A stretch of DNA of 24,482 nt from JBDKVA01 sp039679375 (GCA_039679375.1 JBDKVA010000085.1:1-24482); one strand, 5' to 3'. Counted from the stretch's first letter, positions 1 to 7,634 are shown. A program made the numbers and translations. Notes: generated by a model not told the origin, from the letters alone.

Positions 1-57
1 CATAAAAAATCTTGAAAAGAGTTCGACGTTAGCATAAAATCAAATCATCGATAAGGT

Positions 58-117
58 GTCCGGATGTTTCCGGTTTACTGTCCGGATGCCTCCGGAATCG
101 CCGTCCGGATACGCCGG
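58..117. repeat. Three short GTCCGGAT direct repeats
   Basis: GTCCGGAT occurs at 58-65, 80-87 and 103-110, a period of 22-23 bp, or about two helical turns. Each copy is followed 3-5 bases later by a TCCGG or GCCGGA half, so each unit is a loose inverted pair of CCGGA boxes. The group ends just upstream of a possible promoter at 132-160. This could be an operator array or a degraded repeat. No protein-coding frame was recognised across it. Confidence 0.4.
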
Positions 118-131
118 AATACGCAGGGATC

Positions 132-160
132 TTAAAATCATTCAAGTACCACTCTATTAT
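132..160 (+). promoter_or_regulatory. Possible sigma-A promoter for the repeat lipoprotein
   Basis: TTAAAA at 132-137 and TATTAT at 155-160 are separated by 17 bases. The boxes match the -35 and -10 consensus at 4/6 and 5/6. A transcript would have a leader of about 180 nt before the gene starting at 347. Apart from this and the GTCCGGAT repeats, I see nothing else in bases 1-346. Confidence 0.35.
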
Positions 161-346
161 ACATGAATCGTATGATATATTGGACAAAGCTCACAAAATA
201 CCTTTATGTAATTTTTTCAATGACTGGTTGCAGCAGCATAAATAAATAGCTTCTGCATTAATTTTGATACTTTTACCAATAATAATAACGTTACGTCTGC
301 ACGATAGGTGCAAAGACCGCGAACTATGAACCGGGAGGTATTACGA

Positions 347-1390
347 TTGCGAATTCGAATTTACAATGCAAAAATAGCATTATTGTCAAGCATATTGGTT
401 ATAGTATTTTTTACGGCCGGATGTGGAAAAAGCGGCCAGCAGAATAATGCACAGCTGCAATCGGCCCAGCAGCAACAAACACACGAAAAAGAACCTGAAA
501 AACTGAAAAGTATCGAGAAGAATCTCGAGACTTTATTTGAAACACTTGGAGGCCCCTCCGTAAAGATGGAAGAAGAGGGGGGAAAAGGCGGAAATACGGG
601 ACAGCAGAGCACTAAACAACAAGGCACTCAGCAGGGCTCTCAGCAGAGCACCAAGCAACAAAGCACTCAGCAGGGCTCTCAGCAGAGCACCAAACAGCAG
701 GGCACTCAACAAGGCTCTCAGCAGAACACCAAACAGCAGGGCACTCAACAAGGCTCTCAGCAAGGCTCCCAACAGGGCACCAAGCAGCAGAGCACTCAGC
801 AACAAGGTACAAAGCAGAAAGGTCCTCAACAGGGGACTATGCAACAGGGTACCAAACAGCAGGACATGGGCAGGTGGCCCGAAATCGAATCACTTGTCAG
901 TAATCTTCATTATCAATGGAATGATTTTATGCCGGAGATCGCTAAAAAAGGAGCCGATATGAAGATTGTCGACAATTTTGACAATGCACTGAATACCCTT
1001 ACGACCACTGTTGCGTCAAAAAATACTAAAAAGGCCCTTGCAGCCGCCAACAGCCTTTACTCCCATATTCCGGACCTATATTCCCTTTATAGGCTCAAAA
1101 TGTCTCCGGAGGTTAAAAGAATGGTTTATTATGGACGAAGCATCATACTGGAGGCACAAAATGACAATTGGGAACAGGTGATAAAGGATAATAAGGCACT
1201 GGAGAAATCCTGGTCCCTGTTTCGGAATACATTGGAAAAGGAGCAGCAGCAAATAGGAGATAAGCTGAATTTCTCCATATACGAACTGGATAAGGTATCC
1301 TCAGACAAAAACAAGCAGCTATCTGATATAAAAGGCAGGATTGTACTGTCTAACATAAAAGAGCTGCAAAAGTCATTTGAGGAAAAATAA
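347..1390 (+). CDS. Lipoprotein with Gln-rich tandem-repeat linker, unknown function
   Basis: Start chosen at TTG 347 because GGGAGGT at 333-339 lies 7 bases upstream. The longer GTG (308) and ATG (326) frames have no such site and would add a charged extension before the signal peptide. From TTG the protein has a classic lipoprotein signal: Arg/Lys-rich n-region, hydrophobic core, and FTAGC with the lipid-modified Cys at residue 26. It should therefore be anchored on the outer face of the membrane. A low-complexity linker follows, built of 13-residue units (STKQQGTQQGSQQ), then about 170 residues of predicted mostly helical sequence starting GRWPEIESL. I do not recognise this C-terminal domain. 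It ends 9 bp from the convergent ferritin-like gene. Lipoprotein call is firm; function is unknown. Confidence 0.8.
   Translation: MRIRIYNAKIALLSSILVIVFFTAGCGKSGQQNNAQLQSAQQQQTHEKEPEKLKSIEKNLETLFETLGGPSVKMEEEGGKGGNTGQQSTKQQGTQQGSQQSTKQQSTQQGSQQSTKQQGTQQGSQQNTKQQGTQQGSQQGSQQGTKQQSTQQQGTKQKGPQQGTMQQGTKQQDMGRWPEIESLVSNLHYQWNDFMPEIAKKGADMKIVDNFDNALNTLTTTVASKNTKKALAAANSLYSHIPDLYSLYRLKMSPEVKRMVYYGRSIILEAQNDNWEQVIKDNKALEKSWSLFRNTLEKEQQQIGDKLNFSIYELDKVSSDKNKQLSDIKGRIVLSNIKELQKSFEEK
608..865 (+). repeat. 39-bp in-frame tandem repeat coding for Gln/Ser/Thr-rich linker
   Basis: Four consecutive 39-bp units lie at 608-646, 647-685, 686-724 and 725-763. Each codes for a variant of STKQQGTQQGSQQ, which is itself 5+4+4 residues of an xT(K)QQ module. 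Beyond 763 the pattern breaks into irregular 4-5-residue modules to about 865. All units keep frame. The array is long and nearly exact enough for slippage or recombination to change its copy number. Confidence 0.85.
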
Positions 1391-1399
1391 GGGATATAG

Positions 1400-1840
1400 T
1401 TACACGTTGGAATCCGACATAAGGGACAACATGGATTTCAGGTGGTCATGGTCGTGTGAAAGGATATCTTTCACAAGCTCAAGGCTGGTATCGTCAAGGT
1501 CTCCCCTAACCACCTCTTCTGCTGCCGCGATCCCCTTGTCTTCACCATCATAGGCCCTTTTGAGTATATCTGCGGAGCTTTTCCCTTTTGTTTCAACATT
1601 AAGCTTCATATTGGCAAGCACTCCTGCAATACCTGTGTTGTAGTCAGGGACTGCACCAAGATCCTGGATACGCTGGGCAAGTAAACCGGCATGCTCCTTG
1701 TGATCGTTTTGTATTTGCTGAAAACCGTTCCTTATTTTTTCATTATCTGCTTCTGAAATGAATTTCTCGTAAGATTCAACAGCCATCTGTTCACCTTTTA
1801 AAACAGCATTTAATTCTTTTGCTACCGTACTCTTATCCAA
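1400..1840 (-). CDS. Ferritin-like four-helix protein (DUF2383-type)
   Basis: This 146-residue soluble protein has the helical layout of the ferritin-like DUF2383 family. Helix 1 contains LKGEQMAVESYEKF, helix 2 NDHKEHAGLL, helix 3 GEDKGIAAAEEVV, and helix 4 ends in SHDHDHLK. The Glu and His residues at these places are candidate di-iron ligands (E17, E22, E49, H50 and the last His cluster), but the exact ligand set cannot be fixed by eye. The start is TTG at 1840, with AGGAGG about 10 bases upstream; the nearby ATG is out of frame. A role in metal handling or oxidative stress is inferred from the fold only. It is transcribed alone, converging on the lipoprotein gene. Confidence 0.75.
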   Translation of the reverse strand: MDKSTVAKELNAVLKGEQMAVESYEKFISEADNEKIRNGFQQIQNDHKEHAGLLAQRIQDLGAVPDYNTGIAGVLANMKLNVETKGKSSADILKRAYDGEDKGIAAAEEVVRGDLDDTSLELVKDILSHDHDHLKSMLSLMSDSNV

Positions 1841-1913
1841 ATATCCCCATCCTCCTTTTACTTAAAAGTATCATTAATAGTATGCCCAATCAATGTCATT
1901 TCAAAAAGAGACG

Positions 1914-1946
1914 AAAAAAATCCCAGAAGCTTATTGCTCTGGGATT
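1914..1946 (-). terminator. Rho-independent terminator after the P-loop ATPase gene
   Basis: TCCCAGA at 1921-1927 pairs with TCTGGGA at 1938-1944, extended by two A-T pairs, with a 10-base loop. Read on the minus strand the hairpin is followed by a run of seven T (1920-1914). It lies about 45 bases past the stop of the gene ending at 1990. Confidence 0.8.
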
Positions 1947-1989
1947 TCAGGATGCGTTCCACACTATCATTTTGTTTCATACGATCATT

Positions 1990-2406
1990 TTATTTTCTTG
2001 TAATGTATTGGTTCAAATACTCCGGAAGCAGATCGGCATCTCCGTTGATAGTAATATAAAAGTCGATATTCTCCTTTTCACTGACTTCACGCAAGCCTTT
2101 AAAAAAGCCTTCGAGCTCCGGCGCCTTTTGCTTTACTATGTAATTGAGTCCATCAATAAATATTCCTTCTATATCATAGTTCTGAGAGAGAATGCCGCAG
2201 ATAAAACCAAGGAAGCCTTCGCATCCGAGGAACGGGAAATCCGAGACATTGACAAACCGCACTTCATGCTTCAAATCGTACATCAGCTGAGTAGTGTCGT
2301 CTATAAATACTACTGCTCCCTTTCCCTTCTGTGCCAGATTATTGGCGGTATCAATGAGAATCTTTGTTTTGCCCATACCCTTTGGGCCATATATGACCTT
2401 TATCAT
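1990..2406 (-). CDS. Small P-loop ATPase, unknown function
   Basis: This 138-residue protein has a clear Walker A, GPKGMGKT at residues 7-14, and a Walker B-like strand GIFIDGL with Asp85. The middle strand AVVFIDD also fits a RecA/ASCE-type fold. No further domain is visible, so it is a minimal nucleotide-binding module. The start has AGGAGGT 7-8 bases upstream. The gene follows the double-OB SSB-like gene by 29 bases on the same strand and is closed by a strong terminator, so the two are probably co-transcribed. A role in DNA transactions is inferred from this pairing only. I cannot name the family. Confidence 0.7.
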   Translation of the reverse strand: MIKVIYGPKGMGKTKILIDTANNLAQKGKGAVVFIDDTTQLMYDLKHEVRFVNVSDFPFLGCEGFLGFICGILSQNYDIEGIFIDGLNYIVKQKAPELEGFFKGLREVSEKENIDFYITINGDADLLPEYLNQYITRK

Positions 2407-2435
2407 ATATAATACCTCCTCTTATGTATAGATGA

Positions 2436-3131
2436 TCAATTGGATGAATCAGTTTCAGAAACCGCAGTTGCAGGTTCATGTGCTTCCTCTTCCACCTCAT
2501 GGCCTGCTATTTCCATTTTGGAAATGGATACCTCGTACGCCACCTTTGTCAGAATATCACCCGACTCCAGTTTTTTCTGATAGGTTCTGCTCTGGATCCT
2601 TCCCCATACCTTGATATTGTCGCCAACGGAACGGTTCTCGGAAAATCTTGCGTTCCTGCCCCATGCAATGCATGGAATGTAATCCGATTTATTGTATGGG
2701 CGGTTCACTGCCAGAAGCAAATCGGTAATTTCCCTCCCAAAAGGTGTGGTTCTATAGATGGGATGTTTACATATATATCCATTCAAATAGATTTGGTTAG
2801 GATTTTTTATCTTTTTTTCGTCATCCAGAAAAACGATATCTCTGGCAAAAACGGTCAATAACAATCTATTGCCTTCATTGTTGTAATTATAACTATTGTA
2901 GGAACGGAATTGGCCTTCTACCTCTATAATTGTCCCTATTTCCAACTTATCCTTGCTGGCAAGTCTTTCAGATATGGTAACAGGTATCCTGTCACTGCTG
3001 TCGCTCAGTCTTGGTACATCCAGCATAAAATAATAAAAACCTTCACCATATACCTCATGACTGAACTCAACATTAGAAACTACCTTTCCGGAAATAGTCA
3101 CCATGTTGTTCTCTATAATGTTTCCGACCAT
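2436..3131 (-). CDS. Single-stranded DNA-binding-like protein with two OB-folds
   Basis: This 231-residue protein shows two SSB-like OB-fold stretches in tandem. The first, about residues 10-105, runs from MVTISGKVVSNVEFSH to LLTVFARDIVFLD. The second, about 110-210, runs from NQIYLNGYICKHPIYRTTPFG through IPCIAWGRNARF to YEVSISKMEI. The second resembles bacterial SSB or PriB more closely. The C-tail is acidic and flexible but ends in TDSSN, not the DDDIPF-type tip that recruits partners in canonical SSB. At 231 residues it is longer than a usual SSB (about 150-180), consistent with a duplicated fold. The ATG at 3131 has a GA-rich site about 12 bases upstream. It is the likely partner of the following P-loop gene. 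Confidence 0.75.
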   Translation of the reverse strand: MVGNIIENNMVTISGKVVSNVEFSHEVYGEGFYYFMLDVPRLSDSSDRIPVTISERLASKDKLEIGTIIEVEGQFRSYNSYNYNNEGNRLLLTVFARDIVFLDDEKKIKNPNQIYLNGYICKHPIYRTTPFGREITDLLLAVNRPYNKSDYIPCIAWGRNARFSENRSVGDNIKVWGRIQSRTYQKKLESGDILTKVAYEVSISKMEIAGHEVEEEAHEPATAVSETDSSN

Positions 3132-3353
3132 CCGACCCCCACTCTCCTCTCAAGGTTCATCTGTATATTGAACGCATTTTTTTCTAATGTATATTTATTC
3201 GCGAATGGCCTGTTTTAGAATTAAAAAGTATCCCATAATCATTAGCGTCCTTTAAAATAATAATATATAAGTTCAGTCCGATCATAACCATTATTTTATA
3301 TTATATTACATTTTTGTCTACTTGCAAATCCCTTAAATCATAATTTTGGAATA

Positions 3354-4022
3354 TTACTGTTTAAATTGTCGAAATTTCGCTGATTGATTCAGGTCAATTC
3401 CGTTAATTATGGCAAATGAAGCCGCTGCAAGGACGTTATGACTGTCAAACTCATCCGCCTCAAGCTTCAGTTTATATTCCTGGGGCTCGATCATTTGGCC
3501 ATTGCGTGTTGGTATCGGCCTTTGGAGGCAGCATATGAAACTGTCCTTGAAAACCGTATCGCCTATGCTGGAAGTCGTAATGCTTGCTTTTGTATTGAAG
3601 CCGTATGTTACAAAACGGTGCTTCATACCTTGAAGTAAATTGATAAGTTCATTGTCGTCCACATTTACAATGGCTACCCCTTTATCAGCCATGAAAGAGA
3701 ATACCTTTGCCATGATTTCAGAATATCCCTGCTTGTCCGATTCAGCAATCTCTTCTGATTTATCCGTATAAATGACAGTATCAAATTGCAGTTCATCTGA
3801 AGGGAATTTATCGATATCCGGAATGCCTGTTTTCAAGAGCAGCAGATCGACGCCGTTTTTTTCCAGTTCCTCGATATATGCTTTCATTCTGTTATTATTG
3901 AGTCCTGAAAGATTGGCTGAGTCAACCATACTCACCTTGATCCCTTCCGAGACAAGCATGGAATGGATAAGGCTGGCTGTCTGTACTTTACCTTCACTGC
4001 CGATGATGCCTGCGATAAGCAT
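3354..4022 (-). CDS. Stand-alone Mur-ligase-like central domain protein
   Basis: This 222-residue protein resembles the ATP-binding central domain of Mur ligases (MurE/MurC/CapB type). It has an N-terminal GSEGKVQTASLI in the place of the usual GTNGKTTT loop, a VNVDDNELI segment like the Mur VxNxDD motif, and near the end DSHNVLAAASFAIINGIDL, like the conserved FNxxNxLAA helix. It ends right after that helix, so the C-terminal amino-acid-binding domain of a full ligase (about 450 residues) is missing. The P-loop is degenerate: its lysine is kept but the following T is V. It may bind a nucleotide without acting as a complete ligase. The start has GGAG 8 bases upstream. The frame is open and well formed, so this is probably a gene and not debris. 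Confidence 0.6.
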   Translation of the reverse strand: MLIAGIIGSEGKVQTASLIHSMLVSEGIKVSMVDSANLSGLNNNRMKAYIEELEKNGVDLLLLKTGIPDIDKFPSDELQFDTVIYTDKSEEIAESDKQGYSEIMAKVFSFMADKGVAIVNVDDNELINLLQGMKHRFVTYGFNTKASITTSSIGDTVFKDSFICCLQRPIPTRNGQMIEPQEYKLKLEADEFDSHNVLAAASFAIINGIDLNQSAKFRQFKQ

Positions 4023-4112
4023 TTATACAACTCCATCCCGCATTGAGCCATTGCCGGTGTGCAAATAGCCTGTATTAAAATCCTGTTTTTATGATGTACT
4101 CTTTATTCTTTT

Positions 4113-4883
4113 TTATGTGTTGTTTTTCTGGCGGCCTTCTTCATCGATGTAATATTGATCCTTTTTGATGAGCTTCGAGACAGGTACAAATTGATAACCC
4201 TTTGTTTTAAGGCCCGCAATGATTTCGGGCAAAAGCTTCGCAGTATGCGGAGTATCATTGTGAAAGAGCAGGATGGAACCTTGTCTGATCTTTGCATTTA
4301 TTCTCTGCATGATCTCACTGCGGCTTATTCCCGGCTTCCAGTCCAGGGAATCCACATCCCACTGTATCGTATAGCAGCCTTGTTTTCGTGCTTCCAGAAG
4401 AAGGGCATTGTTATAGTCGCCGTATGGCGCCCTGAACAGTTCGCATTTTGTTCCTGTAAGCTGCTCCAGTACATCAGAGCATTGTTTTATCTCATTGCTC
4501 ATTTTCGCCCTGTCAATCGACCCCATCCTCAGGTGCGAATAAGAGTGATTTGCTATATCATGTCCATCCTGCGCAATCATTTTAATGATTTCCGGATACT
4601 TCTCAGCCCATTGCCCAACAACAAAAAATGTAGCCTTGATATCAGCAGCTTTCAATGTGTTCAGTATGTCCGGTATGTCGTCCGCTCCCCATGCACAGTC
4701 AAACGTAATGGCTGCGAGTTTTTCAGACACATCCACGGAATAAATGGGTATCTCCTTTCCGTCTGAAAAGACTCCGAGCACATTCATACCCTTCAGGCTT
4801 ATTGCTGATATGACGACTATGGTAACGGACAAAACCAGTAAGTACAAAAAGAAGCGGCGTACGTTAAATACAACGATTTTCAT
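4113..4883 (-). CDS. Membrane-anchored polysaccharide deacetylase, PdaB-like
   Basis: A basic start and one hydrophobic segment (residues 11-30) act as an uncleaved anchor or signal. They are followed by a NodB homology domain (about 55-240) outside the cell. Visible motifs are TFDCAWGADD (catalytic-type Asp62), HSYSH (H113 and H117, metal ligands), RAPYGDY (151-157), DSLDW (D178, W182) and LLFH (H208). The second Asp of the canonical TFDDG motif is Cys63 here, like the TFDISWG of sporulation protein PdaB. Unlike B. subtilis PdaB, the HxxxH pair is intact. N-deacetylation of a cell-wall or spore-cortex glycan is the likely role. The start has GAGG upstream. It is divergent from asnB across a 220-bp gap. 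Confidence 0.8.
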   Translation of the reverse strand: MKIVVFNVRRFFLYLLVLSVTIVVISAISLKGMNVLGVFSDGKEIPIYSVDVSEKLAAITFDCAWGADDIPDILNTLKAADIKATFFVVGQWAEKYPEIIKMIAQDGHDIANHSYSHLRMGSIDRAKMSNEIKQCSDVLEQLTGTKCELFRAPYGDYNNALLLEARKQGCYTIQWDVDSLDWKPGISRSEIMQRINAKIRQGSILLFHNDTPHTAKLLPEIIAGLKTKGYQFVPVSKLIKKDQYYIDEEGRQKNNT

Positions 4884-5014
4884 TTAAAAACCTCAGATTG
4901 ATTAGTCCTGTACTATACTATTTATTTCTTCACTTGTATATGCAATAAAAACAAGGGAAAATATTTTATTGCAGGAATAACAATAGATGCGAATCCTCCA
5001 TATCATATAAGGGA

Positions 5015-5041
5015 CTTATCACTCAAGCTGTGTATGATAAG
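5015..5041. promoter_or_regulatory. Inverted repeat in the deacetylase/asnB divergent region
   Basis: CTTATCA at 5015-5021 and TGATAAG at 5035-5041 are perfect 7-bp arms around a 13-base spacer. The position, about 60-90 bases before asnB, suits an operator. A TATAAT lies at 5095-5100 with no matching -35. Binding is inference. Confidence 0.3.
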
Positions 5042-5103
5042 CAGATAAAAACTGAAATTTAGCCGGTACACAGCGGCGGAACGGCGGTCGACTCTATAAT
5101 ATC

Positions 5104-6945
5104 ATGTGCGGAATAGCTGGATGGTTGGATTTAAAGAATGATTTAACAAGGGAGTACCCCATCATGGATGCCATGTCTGCAACACTTGCGAGCAGAGGCC
5201 CGGATTCATCCGGCACCTGGTTTTCGAGCCATATGCTGCTCGCACACAGACGTCTGGCGGTAATGGATCCTGCAGGAGGCGCCCAGCCGATGGTTCGGCA
5301 AAAAGGCGGGTACAACTATGCAATTGTCTATAACGGGGAACTGTATAATGCGCCGGAGCTCAAAAAATCACTTGAGGGTTACGGCTTTACTTTTTCAACG
5401 ACCTGCGACACAGAGGTGCTGCTGCTCTCCTACATACAATGGGGACCTGACTGTATTGAACGCCTCAACGGCATTTATGCATTCGGCATCTGGGACGAAA
5501 AAGAACAAAGGGCATTCCTTGCCCGGGACCGTTTTGGAGTAAAACCACTGTTTTATACGCTGCATGGCTCAGGCCTTATTTTCGCATCCGAAATCAAAGC
5601 ATTACTTGCCCATCCCCGTATAAAGCCGGAAATTGGCTTGGAAGGCTTGTCTGAAATATTTGCCCTGGGGCCTGCCAGAACGCCCGGGATCGGTGTTTTT
5701 AAGGGTATTGCCGAGCTGAAACCCGCGCACTGCATGATCTTTGACGGCAGCGGACCGAAGGTGTACAGGTATTGGGCCCTGCAAAGCCATGAGCAGGAAG
5801 ACGGTCTTGATAAAACGGTCTCCGCGGTCAGAGACCTGGTTATTGACTCCATAGAAAGGCAATTCGTTTCGGATGTCCCGCTTTGCACTTTCCTGTCAGG
5901 CGGCCTGGACTCCAGCGCCATTACCGCCCTTGCCGCCGGATATTTCAAAAAGAATGGGAAAGGCAGGCTTCACACCTATTCGATTGATTATACCGACAAT
6001 GAGAAGTATTTCAGGTCCAGCCTCTATCAGCCGGACCCGGATGCACCCTGGGTCGCACGGATGTCAGAGGAGTGCGGTTCGGAACATACCTATGTGACGG
6101 TAAATACCGGACAGGTTGCCGACGCCCTGGAGAGTGCGACAATGGCCAGAGACTTGCCTGGTATGGCCGACATCGATTCCTCCCTCTGGCTTTTCTGCAA
6201 AGAGGTAAAGAAAGAAGCAACCGTTGCATTATCAGGCGAGTGCGCTGACGAAGTTTTCGGCGGCTATCCGTGGTTCCACAGGGATGAGCTGCTGAATGCC
6301 GGGACATTCCCATGGTCCGTCAACCTGTCAGAACGTCTTTCCATCCTGTCAGGCGACCTTGTAAAAGCCATCAGACCCGCAGAATATATCAACCAGCGGT
6401 ATGAAGAAACACTGGCGGAGATACCGTACCTGGATGGCGAAAATGCCTTTGAAAAAAGGCGGCGGCAGATATTCTATCTGAACTTCACATGGTTCATGCA
6501 GACGCTCCTTGATCGTAAAGATCGTATGTCCATGGCCCATGGTCTCGAGGTTCGTGTCCCCTACTGCGACCACAGGCTTGTGCAGTACGTGTGGAACATC
6601 CCATGGGATATGAAAATGCTGGACGGCAGGGAAAAAGGGCTCCTGAGGAAAGCTCTTGAAGGCATCCTCCCGAACGATGTGTTGTACAGGAAAAAGAGTC
6701 CCTATCCGAAGACCCACAACCCGGCATACGAGAAGCTGGTAAAGCAGCGGCTCATGGACATACTTCACGACCCAAATTCTCCGCTGCTGCCGCTCGTTGA
6801 CAAAAAGGCCCTGCCCGCAATGATGTCGGAATCCTCCGACCTTGGAAATCCCTGGTTCGGGCAGCTGATGGCGCGTCCGCAGCTTTATGCATATTTACTG
6901 CAAGTGGAGGCGTGGCTGAGAAAGTATGGGGTAACGATAATATAG
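5104..6945 (+). CDS. asnB: Asparagine synthetase (glutamine-hydrolysing)
   Basis: This enzyme makes asparagine from aspartate, glutamine and ATP in the cytoplasm. The N-terminus is MCGIAGW, with Cys2 as the glutaminase nucleophile once Met1 is removed, which fixes the start. The glutaminase domain (about 1-210) contains RGPDSSG, HRRLAV, YNGELYN and the DRFGVKPL stretch. The synthetase domain carries the pyrophosphatase loop SGGLDSS at 265-271, then SGECADEVFGGYPWF and KDRMSMAHGLEVRVPYCDH. At 613 residues it is full length for the AsnB/AsnO group. No convincing Shine-Dalgarno lies before the ATG, and a TATAAT sits only 3 bases upstream of it. A partial paralogous copy of the 3' end lies at 7072-7191. 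Confidence 0.95.
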   Translation: MCGIAGWLDLKNDLTREYPIMDAMSATLASRGPDSSGTWFSSHMLLAHRRLAVMDPAGGAQPMVRQKGGYNYAIVYNGELYNAPELKKSLEGYGFTFSTTCDTEVLLLSYIQWGPDCIERLNGIYAFGIWDEKEQRAFLARDRFGVKPLFYTLHGSGLIFASEIKALLAHPRIKPEIGLEGLSEIFALGPARTPGIGVFKGIAELKPAHCMIFDGSGPKVYRYWALQSHEQEDGLDKTVSAVRDLVIDSIERQFVSDVPLCTFLSGGLDSSAITALAAGYFKKNGKGRLHTYSIDYTDNEKYFRSSLYQPDPDAPWVARMSEECGSEHTYVTVNTGQVADALESATMARDLPGMADIDSSLWLFCKEVKKEATVALSGECADEVFGGYPWFHRDELLNAGTFPWSVNLSERLSILSGDLVKAIRPAEYINQRYEETLAEIPYLDGENAFEKRRRQIFYLNFTWFMQTLLDRKDRMSMAHGLEVRVPYCDHRLVQYVWNIPWDMKMLDGREKGLLRKALEGILPNDVLYRKKSPYPKTHNPAYEKLVKQRLMDILHDPNSPLLPLVDKKALPAMMSESSDLGNPWFGQLMARPQLYAYLLQVEAWLRKYGVTII

Positions 6946-6960
6946 TCTTCTGCATATTAA

Positions 6961-7003
6961 AATAGCCCTACGGGCAGAATCCGCAGGGCTATCAGGCTAT
7001 TTT
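6961..7003 (+). terminator. Probable terminator of asnB
   Basis: ATAGCCCT (6962-6969) pairs with AGGGCTAT (6985-6992) around a 15-base loop. An alternative pairing joins AATAGCC (6961-6967) to GGCTATT (6995-7001), ending at TTTT. The stem is good but the T-run is short. It lies 16 bases after the asnB stop. Confidence 0.5.
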
Positions 7004-7071
7004 GAAATAAATTCGTAAAACCTATGAAAGTGTGATTTGAAAAATTTTGGAAATAGGGTCGGCAGAAGTTA

Positions 7072-7191
7072 AATTCTCTGCTGCTGCCGCTGGTAAACAA
7101 AAAGGCCCTGCTCGCAATGATATCGGAATCCCCCGGCCTTGGCAAGCCCTGGTTCGGCCAGCTGATGGCCCGCCCGCAGTTTTATGTATAG
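7072..7191 (+). pseudogene. Remnant of an asnB 3' end (paralogous fragment)
   Basis: Bases 7072-7188 align without gaps to asnB 6775-6891. By my count 102 of 117 bases and 30 of 39 residues agree. The fragment reads NSLLLPLVNKK, then ends GQLMARPQFYV and a TAG at 7189. Homology stops abruptly on both sides, and there is no start or upstream domain. Six of the 15 differences are silent, so this looks like a piece of a diverged second asnB gene and not a fresh duplication. The region from 6946 to 7238 holds only this fragment and the asnB hairpin. Confidence 0.8.
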
Positions 7192-7238
7192 GTCATTTAG
7201 TTCAGTTAGCATTGGTATTCCGAAATCAGGCATGGTGT

Positions 7239-7634
7239 TCACTCCATTTCATATGTCTGCATTTGTCCGCAGAGCATTGAGGAAAAGCCAAATCTCCTAT
7301 AAAACGGCAGGAGCTTTTCTTCATATACCACAGATATCATATAAATTTTGTTTTCTTTGAGCCGGGCAATTATCCGGTTCATCAGTTCTGTCCCAATGCC
7401 CTTACCCTGATATTCAGGATGTACCATTAAATCTTGGATATAAGCATCGGTAACGCCGTTTGAAACGGTGTCTACATACCCAATGAGCCTATATGCGTCA
7501 TAACAGGCGATATGATAATACGAAGTCATCATAGGATTTTTATAGCAATCTTCCATGCCGTTCCAGCCGACCGAACGGCGCAAGTCGGCAATCGCTTTTG
7601 CTGATGTAGGTTGATTCTCTACATATATCATCAT
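7239..7634 (-). CDS. GNAT-family N-acetyltransferase
   Basis: This 131-residue protein is a single GNAT domain. The acetyl-CoA-binding motif A is VHPEYQGKGIGTELM, with the Q-G-K-G-I-G loop intact, and the motif B end is FYRRFGFSS. The N-terminal part (IADLRRSVGWNGM) matches a common clostridial GNAT group. The acceptor cannot be told from sequence. The start is ATGATG with AAGGAG about 8 bases upstream; either ATG could serve. It is the last gene of the minus-strand operon that begins at 10005, 31 bases after the HAD gene. It differs from the other GNAT (8571-8990), so this is not a recent tandem copy. Confidence 0.85.
   Translation of the reverse strand: MMIYVENQPTSAKAIADLRRSVGWNGMEDCYKNPMMTSYYHIACYDAYRLIGYVDTVSNGVTDAYIQDLMVHPEYQGKGIGTELMNRIIARLKENKIYMISVVYEEKLLPFYRRFGFSSMLCGQMQTYEME

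Noticed and set aside
533..844. Leu- and Ala-rich open frames on the minus strand across the lipoprotein repeat
   Set aside because: They are antisense readings of the Gln-rich tandem repeat, with no ribosome site and only repeat-derived composition.
608..865. Possible CRISPR array
   Set aside because: The repeats are contiguous 39-bp in-frame coding units with no spacers, so they form a protein repeat and not a CRISPR.
1819..2412. 197-codon plus-strand frame
   Set aside because: It lies antisense to the P-loop ATPase, which has Walker motifs and a strong ribosome site, and it runs through that gene's terminator.
7047..7280. 77-codon plus-strand frame over the asnB remnant
   Set aside because: It is not in the frame that matches asnB; the meaningful frame is 7072-7191.
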